A stretch of DNA of 64,000 bases from Gautieria morchelliformis. Its lineage: Eukaryota; Basidiomycota; Agaricomycetes; Gomphales; Gomphaceae. Positions within the stretch are counted from its first letter, which is position 1, and each line of letters begins with the position of its first letter. The notes under the pieces are model-generated. The model was not told where the DNA came from, ran no database searches, and saw only the letters and a program-made list of their open reading frames with translations. The position numbers and the translations under genes are program-made. The stretch covers positions 1 through 64,000 of the forward strand of contig WHVA01000397.1 of NCBI GenBank assembly GCA_015179125.1, given 5' to 3'. Positions 1 through 11,624 of this stretch are shown piece after piece.

Positions 1-1050
1 TGCCAGGAACTGGGTATTATATCCGCCTAATGGTCTCGAAGATGCATATAAACTTGACGTCATGTAAGCGCACCTGGCACTCATTGGCGACTCTAAGCGC
101 GGTGTCAGCATAACGACACGTGAAAACCAACTGGAACAAAGCTCACTGATGGCTATTAAGATGAAGCAGATCCGGGGTATTACTGAAAAAGAAGGGAACA
201 CGAGGAAGCGAGATGATTGGGAGATCCCACCTCAATCACTAGAGTTTGCATTCTAAAGCGATGTTGGATGATCTCTGCAGGCATACCAGCTTGTGTCAAT
301 GTTGTTGGATATAGCGACAGTGGAAATTTCTCATTTTGGCGGCATGTGGGGAGAGGTCGCATGAAGACACTTCGAATTTCGACATGAGGCAGAACGACAT
401 GGTAACCACGATCTCGTGCACTCAGTGTATTGGCCGTGACGGTGATGTAGAGCTGTGCCCGGGTGGCCCGGGAAAGCCCAGGGCGATCTGCAACGTGTTT
501 GTTGTTTTATCTAGTATGCTATTAATAGAATGACGACAGTGCGACCAACTGAGAATATTTAGGCGGTAGCAGATCACCATCGAATTTCATAAACACTTAA
601 CGACCGATACTGATGATTCTCAGCGGAGAGGCATCAGGAACTTACCAAACAAAGACAAACATACACCCCATGGACACGGACACAGACAACAAGCCCTGAC
701 ATCGATCGTCGTCTTTCCATGGTACGCACAGGTCATCCCGGCCACACATTTTACCCGTCCACTCCAAACGTCAGTTCACCTCCCCTCACATACTACTACC
801 GGCCTCCCCTCCCAGGCTTCATATCTCCCCCCGCCCTCTCCCGTCCACGAACATAAACTTATAACGATGTTTCCGGTGTGTCTGCCAGCGGAGGGACGGT
901 GGGGTGTGTGTGTCTGTGCCGGGTGTGGATGAGGGCAGCAAGAGGAACGATCGCCGTAGACGATATTTCTCTTTCCATATAAACAGGCCGTTCATCCTGG
1001 ATGACGCGTTTGCTGTCCTCTCTACCACGTCTCGCCATCCATCGGCCAGC
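1..1050. other. No recognisable gene
   Basis: Only short unsupported reading frames occur here. From about 640 the sequence becomes C-rich with scattered CT runs on the plus strand, which would suit an upstream region of the gene starting near 1051, but I see no defined promoter element. Confidence 0.5.
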
Positions 1051-2334
1051 ATGACCCAGACCCAGACACAAGCACAGGCCCTGGAGACGCGGATGGTACG
1101 TCCCGCTGCCCAGTCCCTCGTGTCTCTTACCGAACGCCACTCGCTGCTCCCTAGACTCCACCCTCCTTCCCCTCACGTACCGCACCGCCCTCCACCCCGC
1201 GGCGGGCCCTTCCTGCCCTCGCCCACCGGCCACCACGAGCTCATGAAGTTCTTCCCAGCCTGTCCCCGGAGCGGCGGCTCCTTTCCGCACGACCCGCACG
1301 CGTACCGCGACGCGGGTGGCTTCCCCGTGGAGGACGCGCGCTGCCCGTGCGAGGCATGTGCGCGGGGCGAGCTCGAGAAGAATGGGCGCCTGAAGCGCGA
1401 GCGCGTGGCGCAGGACGTCGGCGTGGTTCGGCGTGCAGGAGCGCGCGTTTTTCGGGGGCGGGATTGGAGACGGGGGCACGCGCGATGCCACCGACCCCTC
1501 CAGACGGCTGGAGTACTTCATGACGGCGCCAGCGCGGGAGTTCAGCGGCGCGGCCGAGCGCGAGTTTCTGTCGGCGGGGAGCCCGTGCGCGCCATTGGCG
1601 TGGCAGGGCCCGGGAAGAGCCCCCCGCGAAGCGGGGCAGTGGGCTGGGGTTAGGGCTGGGGCTTGAACTGGAGAGCGCGGCCGACGTCGATGCGTCGCTG
1701 CCCCTCTCACCTGCGGTCCGCGTGCGCGACGCACATGAGCACGTGGGCGCGTCGCCCCCCTGGTCGCCGCGGTGGACCACGGCCATCCTGGCGCACGGCA
1801 CATCACCGCACCCCCACACACATGCCGCCGCTGCCCTCAGCAACTACAGGCGCAGCCGCAGCGCCACACACGCCCCGCAAACCCCCTTACCTGCGCCTAC
1901 CGCCGCCGCCGCCACCGCACCCTTTCCCGTGCCCTTGCCCTTATCCTCCCCCTCCCAGAGCCCCCCCAACCCCCCCGCCGACCCGCGGGCAAATGAACTG
2001 CGTCTTCGCGATCCCGCCCCCCACGCCCCCTAGGAACGGGAACGGACCCGCGCCGGCGCCCAACGCGTACCCCACCCCACTCGCTCATGCTCCCCCGCCC
2101 TCGCCCTCGCCCTCGCCCTCGCCCTCGCCCACGCCCACACCCACGCAGCACGCGCACGCCTACCCACTTGCGGGGTCGCCGCCTCCTCACCCCCACAAAC
2201 ACACGAACCCGAACCACAGCTCGAACAAGCTCCCCTCCATCGCGGCGCCTGCACCAAGGCCTGTCACGGCCATCGGTTCTGGGATAGGTCCTGCTGTGGG
2301 GGTGACGCGTCTGGTGCCCGTGCAGTGGCATTAG
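1051..2334 (+). pseudogene. GC-rich, proline-rich hypothetical gene in three frames
   Basis: I do not recognise the family. Protein-like sequence moves through three frames. From about 1210 to 1425 it includes GHHELMKFFPACP and ARCPCEACARGELEKNGRL. From about 1430 to 1610 it includes QERAFFGGGIGDGG and SRRLEYFMTAPAREF. From about 1632 to 2030 it includes ELESAADVDASLPLSPAV and PPWSPRWTTAILAH. The last part, to the TAG at 2334, is very Pro/Ser-rich and ends VTRLVPVQWH. Each step is to the next frame (+1), so either unrecognised introns or three single-base indels separate the pieces; several shifts fall in C- or G-rich runs. The ATG at 1051 (MTQTQTQAQALETRM) is a reasonable start, and GTACGT at 1096 with an AG at 1153 is a possible first intron, but the frame after that intron reads poorly. 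The CxCxxC cluster could bind metal; that is speculation. Confidence 0.4.
2096..2132 (+). repeat. CCCTCG hexamer microsatellite
   Basis: Five to six tandem CCCTCG units, drifting into CCCACG, encode a Pro-Ser dipeptide run in the last frame of the proline-rich gene. Confidence 0.8.
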
Positions 2335-3160
2335 GCGCATTTATTAAGGCTTGGGTGCGTGGGATGCATGGGCGTGTGGGTATGAGGTATGAGGTTTGCG
2401 CAAAGTAAGAGCAATGGGAGCGTTATCATGATGTGATGCGGTACATGCCCCGCGCCCGGGGGTCCTCGGTGGTCGATTCAGGAGGGGAGCAGGGGGAGGG
2501 AAAGGGAGGGGGAAACGTGCTGCCGACCTGCACCGCGGCGGCTTGACTAGACCATAGACTGTATTGGGGTATGGGTGGGGGGGTGGGGGTGTGAATCGTG
2601 TACGAGTCGTGTATTGTGTGTCGCGCCGCGCGTAGCGTGTAATGGTTGTATTCCCGTACTGATATCTATCTCTGTCTCGACTCTCAAGCTTCGTAGTGCT
2701 ACGCAAGGTCCATATCCCTGCATTCCTAACCCAATACACCAGTACACCAATCATCAATTCACCCAAACACCGTGGCAACGTTGTTCCCGGGCATCCTTAC
2801 CTCCGAGTCCCGGGTCCCTGATTCCAGGCACCCAAGCGTTGGAGTTACAAGCGCGGCTACGCGGCCAAGGCCATTAATGGTGTTAACTACTTTCGGTGCA
2901 AGACATCTGTTACAGTATACAGTAATCAGTGTTTAAGTAGGTATGTCCTTACAACAAATTCCTTCCTGAGCTCCTGGCTTCCTCGTCGTACCGTCGGTCC
3001 ACACATGTTTTGGGCTCCTTCCTCTTCTTTCGAGCTCACGGTTTTTTATCCTCTCTTTTATATGCTCGGTCAGGGTGCGCTTCACCCTTTCACTCTCCGT
3101 CGCAGTTCCGCTGAACTCTGCTGCGCACATACTTATATACTGGCTTCAAAATTGCTCTAA
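2335..3160. other. Intergenic, no gene seen
   Basis: G-rich then mixed sequence that would include the 3' flank of the proline-rich gene and of the UDP-glycosyltransferase relic on the other strand. Short frames on both strands show no recognisable motif. Confidence 0.5.
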
Positions 3161-5026
3161 TTAGTCATACTTTATGTGCTTTTCTGAATTACTTGAACTG
3201 TCAGCCAGAAATCCCCTCAGGTCGTTCAGTGCTTCCCCGCCCTCATCCCACTCTTTCTTCCACTTGTACCTCATTGACTCCGCATTGCGTCTCTTTCGCT
3301 TCCCCTCAGGTCCTCGAGCCTTTTGAAGAATATTGCGTGCCACAGCCGCTACTCGTTAGTACCTGTCGGATGTACCACGCGATAGAGTGGCTTCAAGCCA
3401 GGTCCCGTACGGACTTCAACCATTTGAAACGCGACGTCGAGATTGAGTGTGAGATGAACAGCGTTGACAAGGTGGTGCCAATAAATATAATGTACGCGCG
3501 ACAGTGGACATGAACATACATTGGTATCTCTTGCGCCAACGCTTCTGTAACGCTATTCTACCCACAATGTGCCAGGATCCACCCTGTAGCCTGAGGAAAA
3601 ACAAGTCAAATCTATATATAACTACTAATCGTGACGGTTAGTACTCACAGGATGATTCAAGATGGTCTGCTCAAGAGACCATTTCGAGAGGAGGCCAATT
3701 CCAGATTGCTTGATATTTTCAGCATATCCTGGTGGTATGACAGCTTTTGGAAAGGCGTGTGAGAATATCTCAATTCAGGTCAGTAGTCCTGAAGTGCTGG
3801 AGAGTAATAGTGACGCTTACCAAAGGAAAGCCAAGCTCCAGAAGCACATCCACTAGCATCCATATATGTTCATTTCTCTGAGGTCAACACAAATTCCCGA
3901 AGGAGACCTAGAGATTAAGAGTGGTCAAGGCTCCGTAGGAACTCATGCTCACATGACTTACGTAGATAACAGATCGCTCTCCGTGGCTTTTGAGCGGTTT
4001 TTTCATCACCATGGTTCGAGCAGGCAAATTCCATCTGTTTTGCCAGGTCGGACAGCCTAATATCTCCCAAAACAGGGGGAATCAACGGTCCAATAGCATA
4101 TACTGGACGGTTGGTCTCCCCAAGCCATCTGCACATAGCTTCAAGGCTCTTTGGTTCGTATGCGGCCCTTGAGACCGAAACAAATCTGTGACATTCACAG
4201 GCAAATCTTTAAAACGGGATATCATCAGGTGAAAATGAAAGTGGCGTCTTGTACAACGTGAAGATCTATGCACCTGTACGTTGTGGTAAATATTTCATTT
4301 CGTAGAAGCTCCGGTTCTGGCTGTTGGAAGGTAAACCCCATGAGTACAATTTTGACCAGTAGTTATCGACCCCACCTCCTGAGAAACCCATTCATAGCTG
4401 TACATTCCGGCCCAATTCTTCAGCTGTCCACTTGATGGGTGATAAAACTAACAACCCAATCTGTTCTAGTGGCAGCGCAACACACACTAAGACCATATTT
4501 ACTCAATGATATCGTCTAATTTTTCTCAAGTAGCTTCAGCCGGCCTGCGGGCTTCGCTTCCACATCCCTGAACCCGCCAAATTTCTCCAGGACCATGACG
4601 GCGAGCGTGGAAGAGGCGTATGGGGAACCCCAACCAAGCACGGGAATACTTCTTCTAGTCACAGATCTTATTTGCTGTAAAATAGGAAAAGGCAGAATAC
4701 GAAAACACTTACGTCAAGAACCACAGCCGTTGGTTTCCGAATTGCCTCGAAGGTATGGTTGGTCTCGAGACACTGGACAGATTTAGAGTTTACCAGCTTG
4801 TCGTAATAATCCGGAAAATCTTGTACAATCATCAGCACCAATGCAGCAAGGTCGATGCCTCCCTGGTCATACATATTGACGAGTCTACGGAAAGTTCCAA
4901 GTCAATCATACAAGAGGGTTGTGGGTTCGAGTACCTTATATTGGCCTTAGCCCTCAAGGTTGCCTTGCTAGCCGAGAAGAATCTGCTTATCTCGCGTTCC
5001 ATTCGTTGACCATATTCTCCTAGCAT
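3161..5026 (-). pseudogene. UDP-glycosyltransferase (GT1 family) relic
   Basis: Read on the minus strand, successive exon-like pieces match the order of fungal UDP-dependent glycosyltransferases: an N-terminal piece (QRMEREISRFFS), then YDKLVNSKSVQC and EAIRKPTAVVLD, then a middle piece with SIPVLGWGSPYASS, then CRWLGETNRPVYAIGPLIPP, then the nucleotide-sugar binding region (SGIGLLSKWSLEQTILNHP, GWILAHCG, NSVTEALAQEIP, EVRTGPGLKPLYR) and the usual basic C-terminus (KARGPEGKRKR, EWDEGGEALNDLRGFLADS). Introns are clear at 4885-4934 and 4675-4712. A TAG follows HCG in the donor-binding loop, a one-base loss disrupts the frame shortly after GTNE near 3330, and part of the region after IPM is missing or scrambled. 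The 5' part is absent, ending at a 105-bp repeat. Such enzymes glycosylate sterols or other small lipophilic acceptors; the acceptor here cannot be guessed. Confidence 0.75.
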
Positions 5027-5048
5027 TTAGAAGAAGAATAATTGTAAT

Positions 5049-5690
5049 ACCTGTAGAAATTTACGGGGTGGTCGCAGTAGGAAAGAACGGCTTAAGTCTT
5101 ATTAGGCGCCGAGCGCGCCCCACAAAATGGAGCGAAGATTACAAACTCCAACACACCTCCTTAATCGAAGCACTCTTCAACTCCAGCTTCCCTGAAAACC
5201 AACTCCTGGAATAGCTCCAACAGCTTTCCAATACCGAGTGACCTCCCCGGGTAGAATGAGAATATTGAGGCCTCAACAAATAAGGGCTTACACGAACCGC
5301 CTCAGAACATGAAGGCCTGGGTGTGCCATCCACCAATCTCAACAACAACTCAAGTTCCCATGGTTAATGATGAGTCCCGGTAATGACTGGTGACCGGCAA
5401 CAAATGGTATGTGTGTGTGCGCGACATGGTTGGGGGTTTTTCACGTGATGTGGTAAATGCCTGGAACGTCACAGGGCTTTGCGATGAACTTTACAACGGG
5501 AGAGCCCTCTCGACCCCAACACCGGGGGAGCACGCATTTCAATCCCGAGGGAGCCGACAACTGGAGCGAATGGGCGGGGCCCATAACCTGTAGAAATTTA
5601 CGGAGTGGTCGCAGTAGGAAAGAACGGCTTAAGTCTTATTAGGCGCCGAGCATGCCCCAGAAAATACAGCGAAGATTACAAACTCCAACA
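5049..5690. repeat. 105-bp direct repeat pair with 432-bp spacer
   Basis: Positions 5049-5153 and 5586-5690 are nearly identical (beginning ACCTGTAGAAATTTACGG, ending ACAAACTCCAACA), differing at only a few bases such as GCGCGC versus GCATGC. The first copy abuts the broken 5' end of the glycosyltransferase relic. The spacer has no recognisable coding sequence. They could be ends of a small non-autonomous element or a local duplication. Confidence 0.85.
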
Positions 5691-6609
5691 ATACCATTTG
5701 AAACTATATAGTGATGAGAAAAAAGATAACTATAGTGATGAACAGGGTCTGACGCCCTAACAATGAGCTTGGTCAGCTGCGGATCAAGCCAGGCTTTCGG
5801 AAGCACCAGCTATTTGGTCGAAGCTTTCGCCACACCCGGCATGACGCACGACATCTGCAGTTCCATGCATTCCCTTTTGGAGAAAGCCATCGCAAGCGTA
5901 CAAGCCTCAATCATTGGACTTCACTTGGGTTTGGGAGGAGTGGAGCAATACACCAGTTTTTAAACAGAACTGTACATATTCCACTCAATGACCGTTGAAA
6001 GTTGACAATGGCATAGCTAGAGAGTCCGATGATGTGTCGCACTTGCAAACCAAAACGCCGTCGGTGGGACGTCTTCGAGTTCATTCCATCCTTCCTCACT
6101 ACTTATCCTGGTCGTTACTGCTCCCCTCGCCTCTCCATGCTCCCAGGTGCAGACCGCTGGCCAAACAAAATCCCACCTGTACCATGCAGACCAATCATCC
6201 AGCAGGGAGGTGAAGTAAAATTAAGTTCTCCGATTAGCACATTTTTGGACATCATCTAATTGTTATCAAATGCTGCAGGTTGATATCAACATGCTCTTTG
6301 TGGATACAGGGCAAGAAGAAGAGATCCGGCGACAATACAATGCTCGAGTTCACACGTTTCAACTTTTTTCGGAGGATGTGCACTCGCAACAGGCCACATT
6401 GAAGCTACTACAAGAACAAAGCCTATACCTGCGCAACCTGGGGGATTTAGGGAATGTATGGAGTACATGATGGAGCACCCGCGGAGGAAATGGAACTAAG
6501 AAGTACGCTCGCATCTTACTACAGTGGTGGGGATAGTTTATAGCTCTGGAATATAAACCTTTTTAACACAAACAAAAGCCAATCTGGATCAAGTACTGAT
6601 GCATACAAG
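5691..6609. other. Unassigned sequence upstream of the MULE transposase
   Basis: Short frames on the plus strand (for example 6270-6470) have plausible composition but no family I recognise. They might be degraded upstream exons of the transposase. Confidence 0.4.
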
Positions 6610-7197
6610 TTGAAACATGATCAGCGACATAGAGCCAAAGGACTCGACATAAATGAAAAAGAATGGTGGCGCCAGGGACCTTACGATTTTACGGCGTGTT
6701 TGGCTCACTTAGACGTCACATACTTTACTTCTAACTTTCAAGTACGACGAATCACCAGGACCCTGTCGCACAACGATGGGTGTGGTAACAGAGTAATGCA
6801 ACGCTTCCCAAGCATTCCACTTCATGAGCACGTCTGGCAGGTAGCACTAGCTCAGTTGAATGATGGTGCCAGGTTAGTACTTCTCTTCTATATTCAGAAT
6901 TCTATATTATATCTGTAATCTAGCATTGCAGCCATTCAAGCTCGCAACCAAGAGCTCTATCATGCCAAGTTATATATTGGCCAAACGTTGTTCGATCCTA
7001 AGACCGCAAACGTGCACTACCAGTTTTTGCAAACAGATTCCAGTACCCTCTACCAAACATATTCCAAGCTACATGGAATAAATGTCAGACAAGCTCCCCA
7101 GTACAACTTGGACAACTGGCTCAACCCAGACTCGCCAGAATACAAATCAAACATTGCATCAGCAGTGTTTAATTATCACGCAAGGGTCGTGAAAGAC

Positions 7198-8469
7198 TGT
7201 CAAGATTGGTTTTTAGGCGTTAGTATCGTGTATTAGTGAACACAGTGAATGCCCAAATAGCTTGTGCGAATAAGTATGCCTTTTGGCAAATACATGAACC
7301 AATGAATGTTCACAAGATAAGAGGGTTGCCCGAACAGGGCTCGCCCTATCTACAGTCGTAGCGAAATGGCCCGTGGCACTTGACGATATAATGTGCAAGG
7401 TGTCACCGAAGGGCTGTCTAAGTAGCGACAATCCCTTCGCCGGCAAAGGTGCTCCTTCAGAGCCCTTCACCAACAGCACAGAAAATAGTTCAAAGGCTAA
7501 GGTAACGAAGATGAAGTATGAGAACTCACCAGTGGCGCCTAAGTCCTCTGCTGGTCGAAGATAGAAATTTCAAAGAGAAGGCTTAAGATGATGAGCACAG
7601 CGAGGTCAAGTTTGCACAAGATGGACGACGTATGATAATTGAACTGGGGAATATACATGCGAATGTAAACTACTTATATCGAATGCTCGTAAGGTATCAG
7701 CGAATAGGAAAGAGGCCGTCATGAGTCAGGGTTGGATAGGGGTGCGCAGTCATAATACTAAGTAGATGGAATAAACATACAATAGAGTGAGAGAAGAGTG
7801 CGAACATGAAATGACGGAGAGTAAAGGTGGCGAAGGCACCTATGTATGAAATCATGTCTTGGGGCCCGCATATACACCGCCCTGCACGGGTTCTTCATCT
7901 GCTGGGTTGATCCCACATGACCTACGGGTAGGACGTCCCGCGAGCGCACCCTGCTCATATGAACACCAAAAGGGGGTTGGACTGAGAAGCTGATGGAGCT
8001 ACTGATGAGCTATCATGCCAGGTAGGGATATCGATCATGATTTGATGGTGTGCCTGCTGGCGAATGATGCGAGCAGTGAGTGGCTGTTCAGCGAAATGCA
8101 AGGAAGGGCCAACGGAGATGATATAGGGCAGGAGTGGTTGAGGTGGAGGGTGAAGCCGAGTGAACACGGAGGAGAAGTGGCGAAAGGGGAAATGGGGGTA
8201 ACAAGGTGTAGGAAATACACAAGTCATGACAATCCGATCATAGGAACATCATCGAAAGAGGGTTGAGCAGAGGAGGTGATAGGCTCAGTGATGACTGCCA
8301 AGTCATTCCAAAGAAGTCGATCGTGCTTTGACTGCGTGGCTATGGTAAATGGTGCGAACAGCGAGGATCGGTTGCCGAACACGGCGAGGGCGATCGGAAC
8401 GAAGACGGAGGTGGAGTGAGAAATGGGAAAACAGGGCATCTGAGTATGGGAAATAAACGTGTCATGACA
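7198..8469 (-). mobile_element. Solo LTR, family C (1272 bp)
   Basis: Ends are TGTCA...TGACA. It lies inside the MULE transposase exon, flanked by AAGAC (7193-7197) and GAGAC (8470-8474), a 5-bp target-site duplication with one mismatch. A second copy in the opposite orientation is at 39210-40482. No internal retroelement genes are present, so this is the product of LTR-LTR recombination. The family is unusually long-LTR compared with the 214-bp and 480-bp LTRs nearby. Confidence 0.92.
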
Positions 8470-9832
8470 GAGACGATAGGATGTGTATCTGCATTCAGAC
8501 CGAAGATATGAAAAGAGCAGCATGGAAGTTAGCACACCAGAAACAGCTGATCTTCAACGGCACATTTGGTATATGTGACCATTGTGTCCTTCTATTCATC
8601 GCACTTGGTGTTGATGAGGCTAGAGTGGGAGTACCACTTGCATTCTTTCGTTTCTCTGCCCCTACTGGCAACAAAGCGACACACACTGGTTATGACATGC
8701 GCATCCTGTCTGATCTCCTAAAGGCATGGCGGGACTCTCTGGGTTGTCAGGACGGCATTAAATTTATGCTGCTGGTCGCTATCACTGATACTGACACAAA
8801 GGAGCGCAGTGCACTACTCCAAATTTGGCCAAAGATATGGTTAATTCTGTGCAAGTTTCATGTTCGACAGTGTTGGTCCAATCATCGGAAACAGGTCCTC
8901 CGAATGGGAAAGACACCTAACTTTCCAAAGCAACATGTTCAGGCTAGAATTTGTGTTCTGGAAGAGGAGTAAGTAGTTTCATACCTATGTAGCATTTTTT
9001 GTATCTCATAAAATACAGACTACTTCCCACTGGTGACTATGAAGTGGCGCAGAATATTATATCACAAGAGAAGCTTGCGCTCACCAACTTGACAGAGCTT
9101 CCGGAGATGGTAGCAGCAGCTGGCGCTGGCTTAAATTACCTCAAATATATTACCAATACATGGATGCCAGTCTCCCTCTGGCAGGGTTGGTCTCAGAAAG
9201 GCCGCACACATGCTTCCACAATACTCAAAATTCCTATTGAAGGTGTCATACCTACAACTAACCATTTGGAGGCTTTCAATGCAATCCTGAAGTGGAAACA
9301 TATACACCGGTGGCAGCGCTCTGGCAAAAGTCTGTGCTTGGATATATTTATTTTCCTGCTGATCACACGGATATTACCAGGCATTTTCAACCGCCGGAGC
9401 ACAGAACCAGAATACTACCAATGGCTCTCAGAACATTTCCGAGATCAGACTGGTGGTGTTGATCTGGGTGCGAGACAAAAGACTCAGCTGTTTGCACCAA
9501 AGCAACTGCCTGCACCTGTCATCCCAGTGGCCTGGTGGACTGCTGAAAACAAACAGTGTAATATCACTGAAGCTATGTATCGCTCACAATCACACATGTC
9601 CCGTGTGCACTGGTTAGATCCTTATACAGTCGATGGTACCTGTGCAAGTGCCCTGGCTGACATTCGAGTGCCTGATCATAAACGCTATGATTTGCAACTG
9701 AATGTTTATGGCTGGGCCTATTGTTCTTGCCCAGCCTTCAGTCAGAACTGTGGTGCATGCAAGCACTTGTGGGCATTGCAGCTTGCGATTCCAAAGCTGA
9801 CTGAATCAGGATCACTTGCCCCAGCGACCTAT

Positions 9833-10322
9833 TGTAAGGGCAACCCTGGCTGGTTGTGGAGATCACACTACCACACAACTGACAAGGGGAAATCCAAAGT
9901 ATGTATAAATGAACAGAGTATACAAGAGAAGGGATTCTCACCTGACAAGGGGAAATCCAAAGAGAAAAGTCTAAGGACCCCCAATGTCAGCGAGTCCGTA
10001 TTATACTACGCTGTGCAGCCAGGGACAACACTTGGCACCCGCCATCAACCCTGCATCCTCATGACCTCCCTGACCCTTGATCGACCCTTGATGCCACCTA
10101 TTACGCGAGTCGCTTGATTTCCGACACTGTTCCGAGAGTGGAAGTGGGAAATTGGAGTGGAACTGGCAAGGCGAACAGAACTGGTGGAAGTTCTCCCAGA
10201 AGCGGACTCATTTCCGAAAGCGGAGGCGGAGATGGAATCGGAACTGGAAGCGGAGTCGGAAATGGAGTCGGAACTGGGTGTGGTGTCGGAACTGGAAATG
10301 GAAAACAGGGTGTCCCCTGACA
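9833..10322 (-). mobile_element. Solo LTR of gypsy family A
   Basis: Starts TGTAAGGGCAACCC and ends GGTGTCCCCTGACA on the plus strand, 490 bp, identical in layout to the LTRs at 46672 and 52897. A perfect 5-bp duplication CCTAT flanks it (9828-9832 and 10323-10327). It interrupts the C-terminal coding sequence of the MULE transposase. Plus-strand frames through it (Glu/Ser-rich) are by-products of a GGAAxCGGAA-type repeat and are not genes. Confidence 0.95.
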
Positions 10323-10361
10323 CCTATCCTTTCCATTTCCCCACAAACGAAGATGATGCGC

Positions 10362-11611
10362 GGACTACTGCTAGGAATGACTGGCCTATTCATCAAATGG
10401 ACATGGACTATGCATACCTCAATGCTACACTACCTGAACCTATTTATATGAAGCAGCCGGATGGATATGAGTCCGGAGACAAAGAAGAAGTGCTACTTTT
10501 GAAGAAAGCACTTTACAGCCTCAAACAATCTGGAAGAGAATGGTACAAACATCTAAGTGGTGAATTCCACCAGTTAGGATTCAGTACATCAGCCACAGAT
10601 GGGGCTGTATTTTATAGACATGGCGGAAAGGGGCATGTGATTATTGCAGCAGCTGTGGATGACCTCACCATCACAGCTGAGAATCAGTCAGTCCTGGACG
10701 AAGTCAAACGAGATCTTGCTCAGGTCTTCAGTATGAAATATCTAGGTGAGATCCATTGGCTATTGAACCTCAAAATCGAAAGAGACTGGCAGAAGAAAAC
10801 CATTGCAATTTCACAACCCACATACATTGAAAAAATCATCAAAAAATTCAATCTCAATGATGCGAAGACTTATGCTACGCCTCTTGATCCAGCCGTTAAA
10901 TTATCTAAAGACCAATGTCCTTCTACAGAGAGAGGCAAGAAAGCCATGTCGAAGATTCCATACAGGCAAGCCATAGGCTCACTGATGTGGGCAGCTGTAG
11001 CCACTCGACCTGACATTGCATTTGCGGTGTCATTGCTCTCACAATTCCTCGAAAATCCAGGTGGCACACATTGGAATGCAGTTAAATGTGTCTTCAAATA
11101 TTTGAAAGGCACGAAGCATTATAAACTCACACTTGGAAGAAATCGAGATGGCTTGATGGGGCATTCAGATGCGGATTGGGGTTCACAGAGTCATAGGTGT
11201 TCATATTCCGCATATTTATTTCAGATTGATGGAGGCACTGTTTCATGGAGTTGCCAGAAACAATCGATAGTAGCCCTCTCATCAACTGAAGCCGAATTCA
11301 TCGTCCTGACCCATGTGGGCAAAGAGGCTCTCTGGATGTGCCATTTTATTTCTGAAATATTCCAACCGCTGAACAGACCCATACAAGTTTATTCAGACAA
11401 TCAATCAGCTATTGGGATCACGTATGGCACTCAACAACACACGAGAACCAAGCATTTCGACATCAGATTATATTTCCTTCGAGATATGATCAAAAATCAA
11501 GAAGCCAATCTCATTTATTTGCCAACAGAACAAATGTTGGCAGATATTCTCACTAAAGGACTTCCTAGTCCTAGAGTGAAGATCCTCAACGAGAAGCTTG
11601 GAATATATTAG
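10362..11611 (+). pseudogene. Ty1/copia reverse transcriptase-RNase H, 5' truncated
   Basis: About 415 codons without a stop, covering the C-terminal half of a copia polyprotein. The RT part begins near WPIHQMDMDYAYLNATL, with KALYSLKQSGREWYKHL, the catalytic AVDDL (copia usually YVDDL) and KYLGEIHWLLNLKI. The RNase H part follows with DADWGSQSHRCSYSAYLF, QSIVALSSTEAEFIVLTH, VYSDNQSAIGI and HFDIRLYFLRDMI. The end LPSPRVKILNEKLGIY is the usual copia C-terminus, followed by a purine tract and the 3' LTR at 11625. Gag, protease, integrase and the RT fingers are missing; the frame joins MULE sequence around 10362. The preserved frame suggests a recent truncation. Confidence 0.88.
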
Positions 11612-11624
11612 GCTTGAGGGGGCG
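11612..11624 (+). other. Polypurine tract of the copia element
   Basis: GCTTGAGGGGGCG lies between the pol stop codon and the TGTTGG start of the 3' LTR, the standard place for plus-strand priming. Confidence 0.7.

Larger units (their letters stand above)
6610..10361 (+). pseudogene. MULE-type transposase with SWIM finger, interrupted
   Basis: Cut-and-paste DNA transposase of the Mutator-like type found in Agaricomycetes. The N-terminal region (EKEWWRQGPYDFTACLAHLD, TLSHNDGC, DPKTANVHYQFL) is followed by the catalytic region (NGTFGICDHCVLLFIALG, LVAITDTDTKERSALL, LCKFHVRQCW) and a SWIM zinc finger near the end (YCSCPAFSQNCGACKHLWAL, a CxC-Xn-CxH pattern) that in this family binds DNA or protein. 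Introns are visible at 6873-6923 and 8969-9018. The second exon is split by a 1272-bp solo LTR at 7198; excising it with one target-site copy restores the frame exactly. A second solo LTR at 9833 cuts the C-terminus. After that the frame runs without a break into copia sequence near 10362, so the true C-terminus is uncertain. Terminal inverted repeats were not found. Dead in its present form. Confidence 0.85.

Noticed and set aside
1648-1662. TTAGGG telomere-like word
   Set aside because: Single occurrence inside coding-like GC-rich sequence; no tandem repeat.
859-1843. 320- and 200-codon minus-strand frames
   Set aside because: Arg/Ala/Pro-rich frames typical of GC-rich DNA; the plus strand reads far more like protein.
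4905-4945. Possible tRNA or SINE B-box (GTGGGTTCGAGTACC)
   Set aside because: No A-box or cloverleaf fits, and the site is inside the first intron and splice donor of the glycosyltransferase relic.
10114-10320. Glu- or Gly-rich frames recurring near 10.1, 32.9, 38.6, 47.0, 50.7 and 53.2 kb
   Set aside because: They are the low-complexity part of the family-A LTR read on the plus strand.
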